64,000 nt of DNA from Bacteroidota bacterium (GCA_005882315.1 VBAR01000006.1:1-64000), one strand, 5' to 3'. Numbered from the stretch's first letter, positions 37,474 to 47,858 are shown. Numbers and translations: made by a program. The notes: generated by a model from the letters alone, not told the origin.

Positions 37474-37549
37474 TTTTCAATAGTTGATAAGGTTAATGAT
37501 CATATTTGTTTGCGTTAAACACAGGGCACTACTGTAAGTTATACTTTTT

Positions 37550-37804
37550 TTGATTACATATTTACTTTTGATTTATGAGTTTAAAAAAATTGCAAAAAGA
37601 ATAGGTGTAACAGAAGGGAGAATTGAAAAATTGATGACTCCATTTTTGAAGAAACAGCCCTTTATGGAAACATTGGTGAGCCATTTATTTTTGAGTGAAG
37701 CAAATAAGAGAGGATATTTATTGATGTATCAAACAAAAAAAATATTTGACCGCATAAATGAATTAAGGATATTCAGAAATTCACGCCTTTCTTGTTTCCA
37801 ATAA
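37550..37804 (+). CDS. Possible small protein of unknown function
   Basis: An 84-codon frame starts at TTG, with no ATG nearer than codon 29 (37634). It reads as a plausible, Lys- and Leu-rich helical protein (FKKIAKRIGVTEGRIEKL) and overlaps the 3' end of the convergent LytTR gene by 24 bp. Codon use looks coding-like, but no family is recognised and there is no good start. It may equally be a fragment of an older gene. Confidence 0.25.
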   Translation: MITYLLLIYEFKKIAKRIGVTEGRIEKLMTPFLKKQPFMETLVSHLFLSEANKRGYLLMYQTKKIFDRINELRIFRNSRLSCFQ

Positions 37805-38497
37805 TTTATTAAAATGTTCCTGGTAAGTATTGCCGATCGGGATGATGCGGTCCTTGATATATATTTCCTGTCGTTCAATGGATGTGATCTTGTCTAAAGC
37901 CACGATATAAGATCTGTGAACCCGTACAAAACGTTTAGGAGATAATATTTCTTCGAGTTGTTTCATCACCTGCAAGGTGATGATCCGTTGTGTCTTCGTA
38001 TATATGGATACATAATTCTTCAGGCCTTCTATATATAAAATATCATCCAGCTCAACCCTCACCATTTTGGTTTCTACTTTTACAAATATGTAACCACCGG
38101 TTTCAGGAAGCATTTCCTGGGAACGATTGAGCTTTTGTGTTGGATTTTTTTGATTGAATGCTTTTTCCGCAGCTTTATAAAACCGCTCGAACGCAATTGG
38201 TTTCAGCAAATAGTCGATGACATTATGCTCAAAGCCATCTATTGCATATTCCTGGTAAGCCGATGTAATGATGACCTGTGCCCTGTTTTGCAATAATTGC
38301 ATGAACTGAACTCCATTTAACTGTGGCATTTGTATATCAAGGAAAACGAGATCAACAGGTTCGTTATTTAAACTGACCAGGGCTTCCATTGGATTATTAA
38401 AGGAACCTTCCAGTTGCAGGAATGGAACTTTATTGATGTGGTCTTCCAGCAAATGGACGGCCAGCGGCTCATCGTCAAGTACTATGCATTTAAGCAT
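37781..38497 (-). CDS. LytTR-family response regulator
   Basis: The 238-residue protein has a receiver domain (1-118) with Asp8/Asp9 and phospho-acceptor Asp54 (LVFLDIQMPQLNG), plus the LLKPI lysine. A LytTR DNA-binding domain (~140-236) follows: FVKVETKMVRVELDDILYIE, VRVHRSYIVALDKI, IPIGNTYQEHF. It forms the second gene of a kinase-regulator operon, 18 bp after the kinase. In Bacteroidota such pairs often regulate neighbouring transport or envelope genes; the divergent SusC/SusD cluster is the nearest candidate target. Confidence 0.94.
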   Translation of the reverse strand: MLKCIVLDDEPLAVHLLEDHINKVPFLQLEGSFNNPMEALVSLNNEPVDLVFLDIQMPQLNGVQFMQLLQNRAQVIITSAYQEYAIDGFEHNVIDYLLKPIAFERFYKAAEKAFNQKNPTQKLNRSQEMLPETGGYIFVKVETKMVRVELDDILYIEGLKNYVSIYTKTQRIITLQVMKQLEEILSPKRFVRVHRSYIVALDKITSIERQEIYIKDRIIPIGNTYQEHFNKLLETRKA

Positions 38498-38515
38498 AAA
38501 CAGTAGGTTTGTTCC

Positions 38516-39652
38516 TTATAAAGGTAACTGTAAATTCACAATAAACCTGTCTGCTGTTTTACTTAAGTCGAGTGTATATTTTTTTCCGTAAAGAAGGTCA
38601 AGACGTTTCTGCACATTGGGAATACCAATGCCTCCTACATCATCTTTTTGATAAGAATTAATAGAGTTCTCAATTGAGAAATTCAGCTGGTGATCGCTGA
38701 CTTTTATATTGATATCAACTGGCTTCTGTGCATCAGTTAAGATGCCATGTTTGCAGGCATTTTCTATAAGCGGGAAAAGCAATAAAGGCACAATTCTCTT
38801 TCCGTTCGTATCTCCTTCTATTGAAAAATTAATGTAAACATCCCCGGGATGTCGCAGTTTCTCAAGGTCGATATAGCTGTTGATGTGTCGGATCTCTTTA
38901 TCAAGGCTCACTCTGTTTTCGGCGTCTTCTTTTTCATACAATACATAGCGCATCAGTTCTGAAAGTTTCATAACACTCTGTCCTGTCTTTGTACTTTTTT
39001 CCATTACAGACAGTGAATAGATATTATTCAGGGCATTGAACAAAAAATGCGGATTGACTTGCAATTTTAAAAAAGATAACTCTGCTTTCAATTTTTGATT
39101 CTCCAATTCCTTCCTGATCTTCTCCTGTTGAAACCAGAGCAACAAAAGACGGTAAGCAAATGCAACAATAACAACGGATACATTGGTCAGGATATGGATC
39201 TGAAAATAGGTTCTGAAACGATAACTGAAAATGCCGAGAGACTCCGATACCGGCTTCCTGGAAAATTTATCAAACATTGGGCTTTTATGCATCAGGTACT
39301 GGTTAAAGGACGTCTCGAGTCGAAATTTCAGGTATGTAACTATGATAGCCAGTAATAAGGAAGATGCAACTAACCAGAGCCATTTTTGCTGAAGGGTTGC
39401 CATCCTGGGCATTATATAAAATGCTACAATGTAAAACAGTAAAAAATTGATAGTAACAAGGACGAAGTGATTAAATATCAAAGACTCCCACATAACAGAG
39501 ATATTCATATTAACGAGAGTGGGAAGAAATGTAATAAAATGTAGTGCGAGCCATGCCAGCCAATGGGTAATAAAGACAAACAAACCGCCTTTTCTAAAGG
39601 GAGATATTAGCAAGAGATCAGTATTTAGTGTTACTGCGGCCACAATGTACAA
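38516..39652 (-). CDS. LytS-like sensor histidine kinase (His_kinase type)
   Basis: The 378-residue frame starts at a TTG (39652); a GTG at 39643 is an alternative, and the first ATG (39508) would remove part of helix 1. Four hydrophobic helices (~25-175) are followed by a coiled linker (EKIRKELENQKLKAELSFLK). The His_kinase domain carries its phospho-acceptor in NPHFLFNALNNIYSLS, and an HATPase segment follows (LFPLIENACKHGI, GGIGIPNVQKRLDLLYG). No extracytoplasmic sensor domain is present, so the membrane helices probably sense. It is co-transcribed with the LytTR regulator. Confidence 0.9.
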   Translation of the reverse strand: MYIVAAVTLNTDLLLISPFRKGGLFVFITHWLAWLALHFITFLPTLVNMNISVMWESLIFNHFVLVTINFLLFYIVAFYIMPRMATLQQKWLWLVASSLLLAIIVTYLKFRLETSFNQYLMHKSPMFDKFSRKPVSESLGIFSYRFRTYFQIHILTNVSVVIVAFAYRLLLLWFQQEKIRKELENQKLKAELSFLKLQVNPHFLFNALNNIYSLSVMEKSTKTGQSVMKLSELMRYVLYEKEDAENRVSLDKEIRHINSYIDLEKLRHPGDVYINFSIEGDTNGKRIVPLLLFPLIENACKHGILTDAQKPVDINIKVSDHQLNFSIENSINSYQKDDVGGIGIPNVQKRLDLLYGKKYTLDLSKTADRFIVNLQLPL

Positions 39653-40043
39653 TTATTTGAAAAATATGCCTGCAATCTGGTAATTTATTGAACGCCAATT
39701 CCGACTAACTGACATTCGGGGGGTTTTAAAGGATGAATTTGACTCCTCGGTTCACCAAAAAATTCATACGTCGAATTAACAATTTGGTCATCTGAAACCT
39801 GACCTTTGTTTAATAGTCCGCATCGGACCTCCCAAACTCATCTAACTTACCGCACTGAATTTTGTCTTAAAGGAATTTTTCAATTGCACCGGATCTACCA
39901 AAGCAGGAATTACAAAAGAGGAATTAATAGTTATTCAAAAATGGACTGAACGTTGATCCGAGTCAAGAAGAAGATATCTTTTCCGAAAACCCCTAACGAA
40001 AACCAAAATCGAATTGAAGAAGTCAAAACCTATAAATTTTTTC
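39653..40043. other. 391-bp divergent promoter region between LytS-like kinase and SusC
   Basis: Non-coding region holding the start of the uptake operon. A short perfect dyad GTCCG-CAT-CGGAC lies at 39816-39828, and AATTC/GAATT arms flank 39766-39782. Either could be a LytTR or other regulator site, but neither has known family features. No exact TAnnTTTG element was found. Confidence 0.4.
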
Positions 40044-43000
40044 ATGAAACGTTTAATGCTTTTATTAACTGCTGTTTTATTTTTTAGCAGTATTTCTTCT
40101 AAAGTGTTTGCAGAAAGCGGATACCAGCAGGCTCCAAAAGACAGTATTCCCAAAAAAATAATTGGAAAAGTAAAGATCACCGTAAAAGATCTGATGGACG
40201 GAAGTGTATTGGATAGTGTTTACGTCAGCGTTGGACTTAAACGTGGTTATACTGACAATAAAGGGATCATTGAGTTTGACAGTATACCAGCCGGAACTAT
40301 GGCCATTGTAAGCAAGAGCGGTTATATTGTTCAATCAAAAAAAGTAAAAGCTGATATGCAGATCCGGATCGGAAAAAGAGATATGCGGTCCTCAGCTAAT
40401 AATTATAAAAACGGATTATTTGAAAGACCAATTGAACATTTTTCAGGTGCCGCTACTATCGTTTCAGGCAATGATCTGCGGAAAATAAATCCGCTGAATT
40501 TCACAGAAGCATTGAAATATTATGATCCTTCTTTTATTGTTACAAGAGATAATCTTAATGGCGATGATCCTAATGTTACTCCATCTGTAAAGATCAGGGG
40601 CTCGTATAATTTTCCAGCTTCAGCAACTATTGCAAGCCAATCAGGAAATGTAGTTACTGGTGCTCAGATCAATCCTTCAGTTGGTGATTATGTTGCCAGC
40701 AATATTGCCAATCCAAATCAACCTGTTATTTTATTAAATGGCGTGCAGGTTGCATTGCAGACAGCACTGGATATCGATATCAACCGGATAGAAAAGATCA
40801 CCATTTTAAAAGATGCGGCAGCTACATCTATATATGGTGTACGTGGCGGAACCGGAGTTTTATTAATTCAAACCAAAGCACCTCAAAAAGGTGATTTCAG
40901 TGTTACTTATTCAGGACAGGTACAGGTTACTACTCCTGATCTTTCTTCTTACAGTTTATGGAATGCTCCGGAAAAATTACAGTTGGAACACGACGCTGGA
41001 TATTATACTAACAATCCTTCTTTATACCAGGATCGTTTATACCAGGTAAACAAAGGGATCAATACCAATTGGCTTGATATGCCAACAAGAACAGGAGTTG
41101 GCAGCAAACATTCTTTATCACTTGAAGGTGGTGATGATGATATAAATTATGGGATGGATTTTTCCTATAATGATATAAAAGGTGTGATGAAAGGATCAGA
41201 CAGGAAGAATGTAAATTTTGGTGGCTTTATCAGTACCCGGCTTAAGAATGTTGTAATAAATAATTATCTCAGTTATCAAAGATCAAACGCTTCCAATTCA
41301 ACTTATGGCAGCTTTAGTGAATATGCCAGGCAAAATCCTTACTGGAATCCTTATGATTCAATAACGGGTGAAATGGCCAGGGTATTAGAAGACTATACTT
41401 ACCAGGGTAATACTGTGCGTTATTATAATCCTGCATACAACGGCACTATTTCAACAACAGATGAAACAGCATATTCAAGGATAAGCAATTTAACCAACAT
41501 CAACTGGGCAATCGGCCATGGCTTCCGTTTGAATGGAAGATTTGGGATTAGTAAACAATCGGATCAACAGGATTATTTCCTTCCACCGACACACACTGCT
41601 TTTGCTGGTTATACTCCCAGCCAATTTTTTAATAGGGGAAAGTATAATCAAACCGTTAGTGATTTTTTAAGTATGGAGGGAACACTAAACCTGGATTACA
41701 CTAAAAAAACAGGGTTGCACCAGTTCTATGGATCAACCGGCGTAACAGCTTTGGAAACAAGAAGTGAATCTACAGGTATTGAATTAGTTGGATTTACTAC
41801 TGATAAGCTATCTGATCTTGCTTTTGGTAATGCTTATTCCAACACAAGGCCAACAACTGGTATAATTGAAACACGTTTAGTATCGGGTTATGGAAACTTT
41901 GCATATAGCTATGATAACCGTTACCAGTTTGAAGCTTCTGTGAATGCTGATGCATCTTCTCAGTTTGGTGAAAATAACAGGGTGGCTTCACATTGGTCTG
42001 CCGGTGCAAGCTGGAATCTTCACCAGGAAAGATTTTTCCATGAGAACAAGATCTTAAATCAATTGCGTGTTCGTGCCAGTGTTGGTACAGCAGGCAACCA
42101 GTTTTTTCAATCATACCTCGGTCACTCTTATTATAATTATTATACTGACAGGCAATATATACAAGGTGGTAGTGGTTTTGGAACAAGAGGTATCGGGTTA
42201 GGCGCTTTCTTAACAGGCTTTGCCAATGAAGATATTAAGGCTCCGGAAACACAGAAGCAAAATATTGGAATGGATGCTGTGTTATTACAGAACAGGTTAT
42301 CAGTTCGTATAGATGCTTACAGGAATAAAACAAAAGACATCGTTTTACCCGTAGTTTCTCCATCATCAACAGGCTTTATAAACTTTACTTATTATGATAA
42401 CCTGGGTGCAATTGAAAATAAAGGGATCGAACTTGATCTTAATTACACTATAATCAAAAATGTAAAAAAAGCCATTGTATGGAATATCCGTTTGAATGGA
42501 ATTCATAATGAAGATCGCATTATAGCAACTTCAGAATACCTGGATAAACTTAATAATGCTAACGATGCAATGTCTGTTGATCAGACAAGACCACAACCCC
42601 ATTATGTAACTGGAAAATCTCTTACTAATATCTGGGCTGTTAATTCATTAGGAATTGATCCGGCTACAGGCAAAGAAAAATTTCTGAAGGCAAATGGAAC
42701 AGAGACGTTCACATGGGATGCAGCCGATAAAGTTTCTGCCGGCGATATGTCGCCTGACTGGTTGGGTTCTTTCGGAACAAGTGTATCTGTTAAGAATATC
42801 ACAGCTGGCATTTATTTCAATTACCAGTTTGGTGCAAAAATTTATAATCAAACATTGGCAGACAGGCTGGAGAATGCTGATCTCACTTATAATTTAGACA
42901 GGAGATCTGCAGATAATCGCTGGACTCAACCTGGTGATAATGCATTGTACAAGCCATTATCATTAAATGGCATGGCTACATCGCCAACTTATGCTACTAC

Positions 43001-43214
43001 CCGTTTTGTTGAAAACAATGATTTTATAAACTGTTCGGCGATCTCATTGGATTATGCAATACCGCAAAGCATAACTGAAAAGATCAAAGCTAAAAATGCA
43101 AAGCTTGGTTTTGTTGCAAACAATGTATTCAGTTCAGGAGGTATAAAAGCTGAAAAAGGAATTTATTATCCGGTTCATCGAATGTATTCATTTTCTATTA
43201 CAGCAAGTTTCTAA
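40044..43214 (+). CDS. SusC/RagA-type TonB-dependent transporter, first of tandem pair
   Basis: The ATG at 40044 starts a good signal peptide (MKRLMLLLTAVLFFSSISSK); the in-frame TTG at 40014 only adds a polar leader. The 1056-residue product has a divergent carboxypeptidase-regulatory domain (~25-115) and a plug with FERPIEHFSGAATIVSG, an insert-rich loop, and LLNGVQVALQTALDIDINR then ILKDAAATSIYGVRGGTGV. The barrel ends FSITASF. Plug features are shared with the SusC at 44650, showing they are paralogues. With its SusD (18 bp downstream) it forms an outer-membrane uptake complex. The lack of CAZymes and the presence of metalloproteases nearby favour peptides as cargo. Confidence 0.93.
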   Translation: MKRLMLLLTAVLFFSSISSKVFAESGYQQAPKDSIPKKIIGKVKITVKDLMDGSVLDSVYVSVGLKRGYTDNKGIIEFDSIPAGTMAIVSKSGYIVQSKKVKADMQIRIGKRDMRSSANNYKNGLFERPIEHFSGAATIVSGNDLRKINPLNFTEALKYYDPSFIVTRDNLNGDDPNVTPSVKIRGSYNFPASATIASQSGNVVTGAQINPSVGDYVASNIANPNQPVILLNGVQVALQTALDIDINRIEKITILKDAAATSIYGVRGGTGVLLIQTKAPQKGDFSVTYSGQVQVTTPDLSSYSLWNAPEKLQLEHDAGYYTNNPSLYQDRLYQVNKGINTNWLDMPTRTGVGSKHSLSLEGGDDDINYGMDFSYNDIKGVMKGSDRKNVNFGGFISTRLKNVVINNYLSYQRSNASNSTYGSFSEYARQNPYWNPYDSITGEMARVLEDYTYQGNTVRYYNPAYNGTISTTDETAYSRISNLTNINWAIGHGFRLNGRFGISKQSDQQDYFLPPTHTAFAGYTPSQFFNRGKYNQTVSDFLSMEGTLNLDYTKKTGLHQFYGSTGVTALETRSESTGIELVGFTTDKLSDLAFGNAYSNTRPTTGIIETRLVSGYGNFAYSYDNRYQFEASVNADASSQFGENNRVASHWSAGASWNLHQERFFHENKILNQLRVRASVGTAGNQFFQSYLGHSYYNYYTDRQYIQGGSGFGTRGIGLGAFLTGFANEDIKAPETQKQNIGMDAVLLQNRLSVRIDAYRNKTKDIVLPVVSPSSTGFINFTYYDNLGAIENKGIELDLNYTIIKNVKKAIVWNIRLNGIHNEDRIIATSEYLDKLNNANDAMSVDQTRPQPHYVTGKSLTNIWAVNSLGIDPATGKEKFLKANGTETFTWDAADKVSAGDMSPDWLGSFGTSVSVKNITAGIYFNYQFGAKIYNQTLADRLENADLTYNLDRRSADNRWTQPGDNALYKPLSLNGMATSPTYATTRFVENNDFINCSAISLDYAIPQSITEKIKAKNAKLGFVANNVFSSGGIKAEKGIYYPVHRMYSFSITASF

Positions 43215-43232
43215 TATTTTAAAAGTATTGAT

Positions 43233-44597
43233 ATGTATAATAGAGGTTTCAAAATTTATTTCCTGGCTGCTGCACTGATCATCGTGTCTTTGACCGGCTG
43301 TAAAAAGTGGCTGGACACAGATCCCCCTTTGCAGGTTAGTGAGAATACTGTTTTCTCAAATGAACAGGGTTTTAAAGAAGCATTGAACGGAGTGTATCTG
43401 CAGATGGGCGGCAAAAGTGTCTATGGAAGAGATATGACCTTTGGCTTAATGTCTGTGCTCGGCAGAAGTTATGACACAACTATATCGCCTGCAATTGCTA
43501 ATTTATATTACCAGGGTGCACGGTATAATTTCCAGGATGCGGAAGTGAAAGCAACTTTTAAAAATATCTGGGAAAGTTTTTATATCAGTATCGCCAACCT
43601 GAACAACCTTCTTGAAAATGCAGAGACAAGACAAAATGTTTTTACAGGCAATAACTACAATACTATTAAAGGTGAAGCTTTAGCATTACGGGGATTTCTG
43701 CATTTTGATCTGCTGAGGATGTTTGCTCCATCTCCTGCCGCTGCAGGTTTAAATGCGCCAGCTATTCCTTACGTATCTAAGATCAGTCCTTATGCTTCTC
43801 CTGTTTTAACTACAGGTGCATTTATTGATTCATGTATAGCTGATCTGAAAATAGCTGAGTCTTTACTTAGCCAAACGGATATGACCACTTCACGTTTAAC
43901 TTATTGGGGCGTGAAGGGTTTATTGGCCCGTATCTATCTCTATAAAGGCGATCTTCAAAATGCACAATCTTATGCTTTATCGGTGATCAACAGTAATAAA
44001 TTCCCGATGATCACTGCAGTTAATAGTGACTGGATGATCACAAAAGAACATTTATTCTCACTGTACATCAGCCTTAACATATCAACGGAGTATTATAAAT
44101 CCGTGTTGAATACAACCCCTCCGCTGGGATTTACCACTCAAAACCAGACAGCACTGTTTGTTACAGGTGGTGGTGCAACAAGTGACTTCCGCCGTGCTTT
44201 TTTGGATCCTGCAACAGCAGTAGCTCTTGGCAATACTATTATGCCAAGAAAGTGTTATACGTTCGGAAACAATAATGCCAATGTGTTTCCGATGATCAGG
44301 GTTACAGAAATGTACTATATCGCTGCGGAGTGTGCTACGGCTGCACTTGATTCACTCAAAGCAACTGATCTGCTCGATTCAGTAAGAGTGCATCGCGGTT
44401 TACCAAAGTATATATTGCCTGCTTTGAAAAGAGACAGTCTCAATATTGAAATAAGAAAGGAATACCAGAAAGAATTCTTGAGTGAAGGACAAATGTTTTA
44501 TTTCTATAAAAGAAAAGATCTGCCATTCTCTTCGTTGCCTTTTACCAAGGTTCCGGTTATGGCAGATGCATCTTATGTTTTTATAAAACCAGAATAA
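43233..44597 (+). CDS. SusD/RagB-type lipoprotein, partner of the 40044 SusC
   Basis: The 454-residue product has lipobox LTGC (Cys23) and the KKWLDTDPPLQVSENTVF start typical of SusD proteins. Helical repeats (QGFKEALNGVYLQMGG; IKGEALALRGFLHFDLLRMF) and the C-terminal domain (VTEMYYIAAECATAA; KEYQKEFLSEGQMFYFYKR) are present. The WYD-type ending of glycan SusDs is replaced by FYFYKRK, as in the paralogue at 47859. It caps the transporter at the surface and captures ligand. It is followed by the second SusC after 52 bp. Confidence 0.93.
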   Translation: MYNRGFKIYFLAAALIIVSLTGCKKWLDTDPPLQVSENTVFSNEQGFKEALNGVYLQMGGKSVYGRDMTFGLMSVLGRSYDTTISPAIANLYYQGARYNFQDAEVKATFKNIWESFYISIANLNNLLENAETRQNVFTGNNYNTIKGEALALRGFLHFDLLRMFAPSPAAAGLNAPAIPYVSKISPYASPVLTTGAFIDSCIADLKIAESLLSQTDMTTSRLTYWGVKGLLARIYLYKGDLQNAQSYALSVINSNKFPMITAVNSDWMITKEHLFSLYISLNISTEYYKSVLNTTPPLGFTTQNQTALFVTGGGATSDFRRAFLDPATAVALGNTIMPRKCYTFGNNNANVFPMIRVTEMYYIAAECATAALDSLKATDLLDSVRVHRGLPKYILPALKRDSLNIEIRKEYQKEFLSEGQMFYFYKRKDLPFSSLPFTKVPVMADASYVFIKPE

Positions 44598-44649
44598 GAA
44601 ACAAATTGTTTTAGAAAAATAAACCGACTGAATAAAGACAACTATTGTT

Positions 44650-47600
44650 ATGAATTACTTCAAAAATAAATTTCCCGGTAAGCATCGATTTTTTTCAATG
44701 GTGACAAGCTGTACGTTGTTCCTGTTCTTTATGGCAACAAGCATTGTCTATGGACAGGAAAAAACAATTCCGGTTGTAAAGGGTGTTGTGAAAGATGATG
44801 CTGGCGAAGTTTTAGCAGGTGCCACCGTTATCATCAAAGGGACAAAAATTTCTATTACCACTAAAAATGACGGAACATTTGAATTAAAAAATGTGCCGGA
44901 AGAAGCAGTATTGTCAGTTTCTTATGTTGGACATACAAGAATAGAATTAAAGTTAAAACCCGGCCAGGCTGATGTAACAATAAAAATGACTTCTTCAAGT
45001 GGGGTGCTCGCTGAAGTGGTTGTTAATAACGGTTTATATAAAAGACCCGCAGGAAATTTTACAGGTGCCGCCAAAACTTATACAGGCGAACAATTAAAAT
45101 CTGTGAATCCTTCGAATGTATTGCAGGCATTAGCAGTCATAGACCCTGCTGTCCGCATTGAACAAAACAATGCATTGGGTAGCGATCCCAACCAATTACC
45201 AATTATTCAAATAAGAGGACAGAATAATTTACCCATATCTACACAAGGTGGCGCTAATGCAGGTGCCTCAATTGTCTCCAATGGAGATATCATGTCAACT
45301 TATTTACTGAATCCTAATCAACCACTTATTATTCTTGATGGTTTCCAATCTACGTTGCAGACTATTTATGATATGGATATAAACAGGATCGCAAGCATTA
45401 CAGTTTTAAAAGATGCGGCGGCTACTACTGCCTATGGCTCCAAAGCAGCAAATGGTGTAATAGTAGTGGAAACCAAGCAACCTGTTGCAGGCCGCACACA
45501 GATCTCTTATGCGATCAATGTGGGAGTGGAAGTTGCCGATCTTACTTCCTATCACTTGCTGGATGCAAAAGGGTTGCTGGAAGCACAGCGCCTTGCAGGA
45601 GTTTATACCGATGTAAATAATCATTATAATGATATTGCTTTAAAGCAATGGTATGATTACCGCAAATACCAGGCAGAGAGTGGTGTGAATACATACTGGC
45701 TTTCACAACCGGTACGTACAGGAGTTAGCACTAATCACAGTCTCAATATCAGCGGTGGCGCAAGATCGGTCCGTTATGCTCTTTCGCTTAGTTATGGTAA
45801 TGGAGTTGGCGTAATGAAAGGTTCCGGACGGGATAGGTTCGGATTAATTTATAACCTTAGCTATATAAACAAGAGTTTACGCTTTTCGAATAATACCAGT
45901 ATTAGTTATGTCAAAGGAAACGCTACTCCATGGGGAAGTTATAGTTCATATGCGAGCCAGTTTCCTTTTTTCAAACCAACCGATTCTGCTGGAAACACAA
46001 TAAAAATATTTGAACCCACTAGTACAACTTTGGGAATTCCCGTGGCACCACCGGGAGGCATTTTTACAAATGCCGCGTATAATGCAGGATTGGATATGAA
46101 CAACTATGGTTATTCCATGGGAATTACCAATAACACCAACTTTGAATGGACAATAAGCAAAGAAATGCGGATGCAGGCTGCTATCAGTTTTGGAAATAAC
46201 CTGCCGGGTTCTGAAGCATTTTTTCCTGCTGATCATACCATGTTTGTAAATGCTATATCTGCCGGATTTACCGACCTGGGGTCATACACACAAAGCAAGG
46301 GAAAAAATACTGTGATCGATGGTAAATTAGGGTTTAGTTACAATAAGAAATTTGGAGTCCACACCATCATGTCTGCATTCGGTGTTTCGGGACAAGCTAC
46401 GGAAAGCAATTCCACCACTCTACAGGTTTCAGGTATGCCAAACGATTACCTTAACCAGTTAGGAATGGCGTATGGTTATGGCACTAGTACTAAACCTGTG
46501 TCAACTAACAATGTTACCCGAAGTCTTTCTTCTTATGCCAGCGTTAGTTACAATTATGCTGGTCGCTATACTGCGGAGATCACTGCGAATGCAAGTGGCT
46601 CTTCCCAATTCGGATCCAATAATAGATTAGCACCTTTTTGGTCAGGTGGTGTTGCATGGAATGTAGACAAAGAGAAATTTTTCAAAAAAAATGACATCAT
46701 CCAGAATTTGAAAATAAGGTTTTCGACAGGGATTACCGGTAACCAGAATTTTGCTGCACACATGTCGCAGCCGATCTTCCAGTATAATCTCTTTAACAAT
46801 TACCGGCTTCAACTTGGGGCAGCAGTTCAGGCCTATGCTAATCCAAACCTGAAATGGCAACAAACACTAAAGAATAATTTGGGTTTTGAAGGAGGATTGT
46901 TCAAAGGAAAAATAAGTATTGGATTTGAATACTTGACTGAGAGTACGGATAATCTTATTTTACCACTTGATGTAGCGCCGTCAACAGGTTTTGTAAATTA
47001 CCAGGATAATCTTGGTTCGGTTAAAAACACCGGTTATGAATTCTCCATCACTTCCCCTATCATACAAAACAGGGAAAAGAATATTTTCTGGTCACTGTCG
47101 TTCAATGTTAGTCATTACGAAAATGTGATCACCAAACTTTCACCGGCAATTGATGCTTTGAATAAAGTCAACAATACCACCAATGACCCTACCATAAAGC
47201 AAACTTCACCATTGCCACGGTATGTAGTTGGACAATCCATGACCCAAATATGGGCAGTGCCTTCATTGGGTATTGATCCGGCAACAGGAAAAGAAGTATT
47301 TGTAAAATTGGATGGCAGTAAAACATTTACCTGGGATCCAAATGATAAAAAACCTGTCGGTGATGCCTTCAGCAAACTGAAAGGAATGATCGGTTCCAGT
47401 TTCAATTATAAGGGCTTTACATTCAATTTTAATTTAAGTTTCGAGTTTGGCGGCCAGATGTATAATCAAACGCTGGTAGATAAAATTGAAAATGTAAACC
47501 TGCTTGTCTCAAATGCTGATGAAAGAGTATTGACTGAAAGATGGAAGCAACCTGGTGATATTGTATCATTTAAATCACTTGTGAAGGATGGCATTTCAGG

Positions 47601-47847
47601 TAGCTCACAACAGACGAATGTCACTTCCCGTTTTGTGCAGGATAATAATTATCTCGAAGCATCGAGCATTACAGCTGGCTATACTTTTCCATCAAACTTG
47701 GCCTGGGTAAAGAAAATGCACATATCAACTCCCAGATTTTTTGTCACGTTTAACGATCTATTTCGTTTTGCCACCATAAAAACAGAAAGAGGAACAGGAT
47801 ACCCGTTTGCATGGAAATACAATTTCGGTTTATCAACTACTTTTTAA
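44650..47847 (+). CDS. SusC/RagA-type TonB-dependent transporter, second of tandem pair
   Basis: The 1065-residue product has an unusually long leader before the hydrophobic segment (signal cleavage after IVYGQ, ~36). A carboxypeptidase-D-like domain follows (VKGVVKDDAGEVLAGATVII), then a plug (YKRPAGNFTGAAKTYTGEQL; IILDGFQSTLQTIYDMDINR; VLKDAAATTAYGSKAANGV) and a barrel ending YNFGLSTTF. It is paralogous to the 40044 SusC, sharing the ...RPxxxFxGAA... plug start and DIDINR/DMDINR strands, but is diverged enough to have its own cargo. Its SusD begins 11 bp after the stop codon. Confidence 0.93.
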   Translation: MNYFKNKFPGKHRFFSMVTSCTLFLFFMATSIVYGQEKTIPVVKGVVKDDAGEVLAGATVIIKGTKISITTKNDGTFELKNVPEEAVLSVSYVGHTRIELKLKPGQADVTIKMTSSSGVLAEVVVNNGLYKRPAGNFTGAAKTYTGEQLKSVNPSNVLQALAVIDPAVRIEQNNALGSDPNQLPIIQIRGQNNLPISTQGGANAGASIVSNGDIMSTYLLNPNQPLIILDGFQSTLQTIYDMDINRIASITVLKDAAATTAYGSKAANGVIVVETKQPVAGRTQISYAINVGVEVADLTSYHLLDAKGLLEAQRLAGVYTDVNNHYNDIALKQWYDYRKYQAESGVNTYWLSQPVRTGVSTNHSLNISGGARSVRYALSLSYGNGVGVMKGSGRDRFGLIYNLSYINKSLRFSNNTSISYVKGNATPWGSYSSYASQFPFFKPTDSAGNTIKIFEPTSTTLGIPVAPPGGIFTNAAYNAGLDMNNYGYSMGITNNTNFEWTISKEMRMQAAISFGNNLPGSEAFFPADHTMFVNAISAGFTDLGSYTQSKGKNTVIDGKLGFSYNKKFGVHTIMSAFGVSGQATESNSTTLQVSGMPNDYLNQLGMAYGYGTSTKPVSTNNVTRSLSSYASVSYNYAGRYTAEITANASGSSQFGSNNRLAPFWSGGVAWNVDKEKFFKKNDIIQNLKIRFSTGITGNQNFAAHMSQPIFQYNLFNNYRLQLGAAVQAYANPNLKWQQTLKNNLGFEGGLFKGKISIGFEYLTESTDNLILPLDVAPSTGFVNYQDNLGSVKNTGYEFSITSPIIQNREKNIFWSLSFNVSHYENVITKLSPAIDALNKVNNTTNDPTIKQTSPLPRYVVGQSMTQIWAVPSLGIDPATGKEVFVKLDGSKTFTWDPNDKKPVGDAFSKLKGMIGSSFNYKGFTFNFNLSFEFGGQMYNQTLVDKIENVNLLVSNADERVLTERWKQPGDIVSFKSLVKDGISGSSQQTNVTSRFVQDNNYLEASSITAGYTFPSNLAWVKKMHISTPRFFVTFNDLFRFATIKTERGTGYPFAWKYNFGLSTTF

Positions 47848-47858
47848 AAAAATTATTT

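Noticed and set aside
39880-39950. Short readable frame (GSTKAGITKEELIVIQKW) before the first tandem SusC, considered as a gene relic
   Set aside because: Only about 24 codons are readable and no family could be named, so it may be chance.
40014-40043. TTG start for the first tandem SusC
   Set aside because: Ten polar residues would precede an otherwise perfect signal peptide that begins at the ATG at 40044.
47811-47858. Upstream ATG for the second SusD
   Set aside because: It lies within the SusC coding end and would place 16 residues before the lipoprotein signal.
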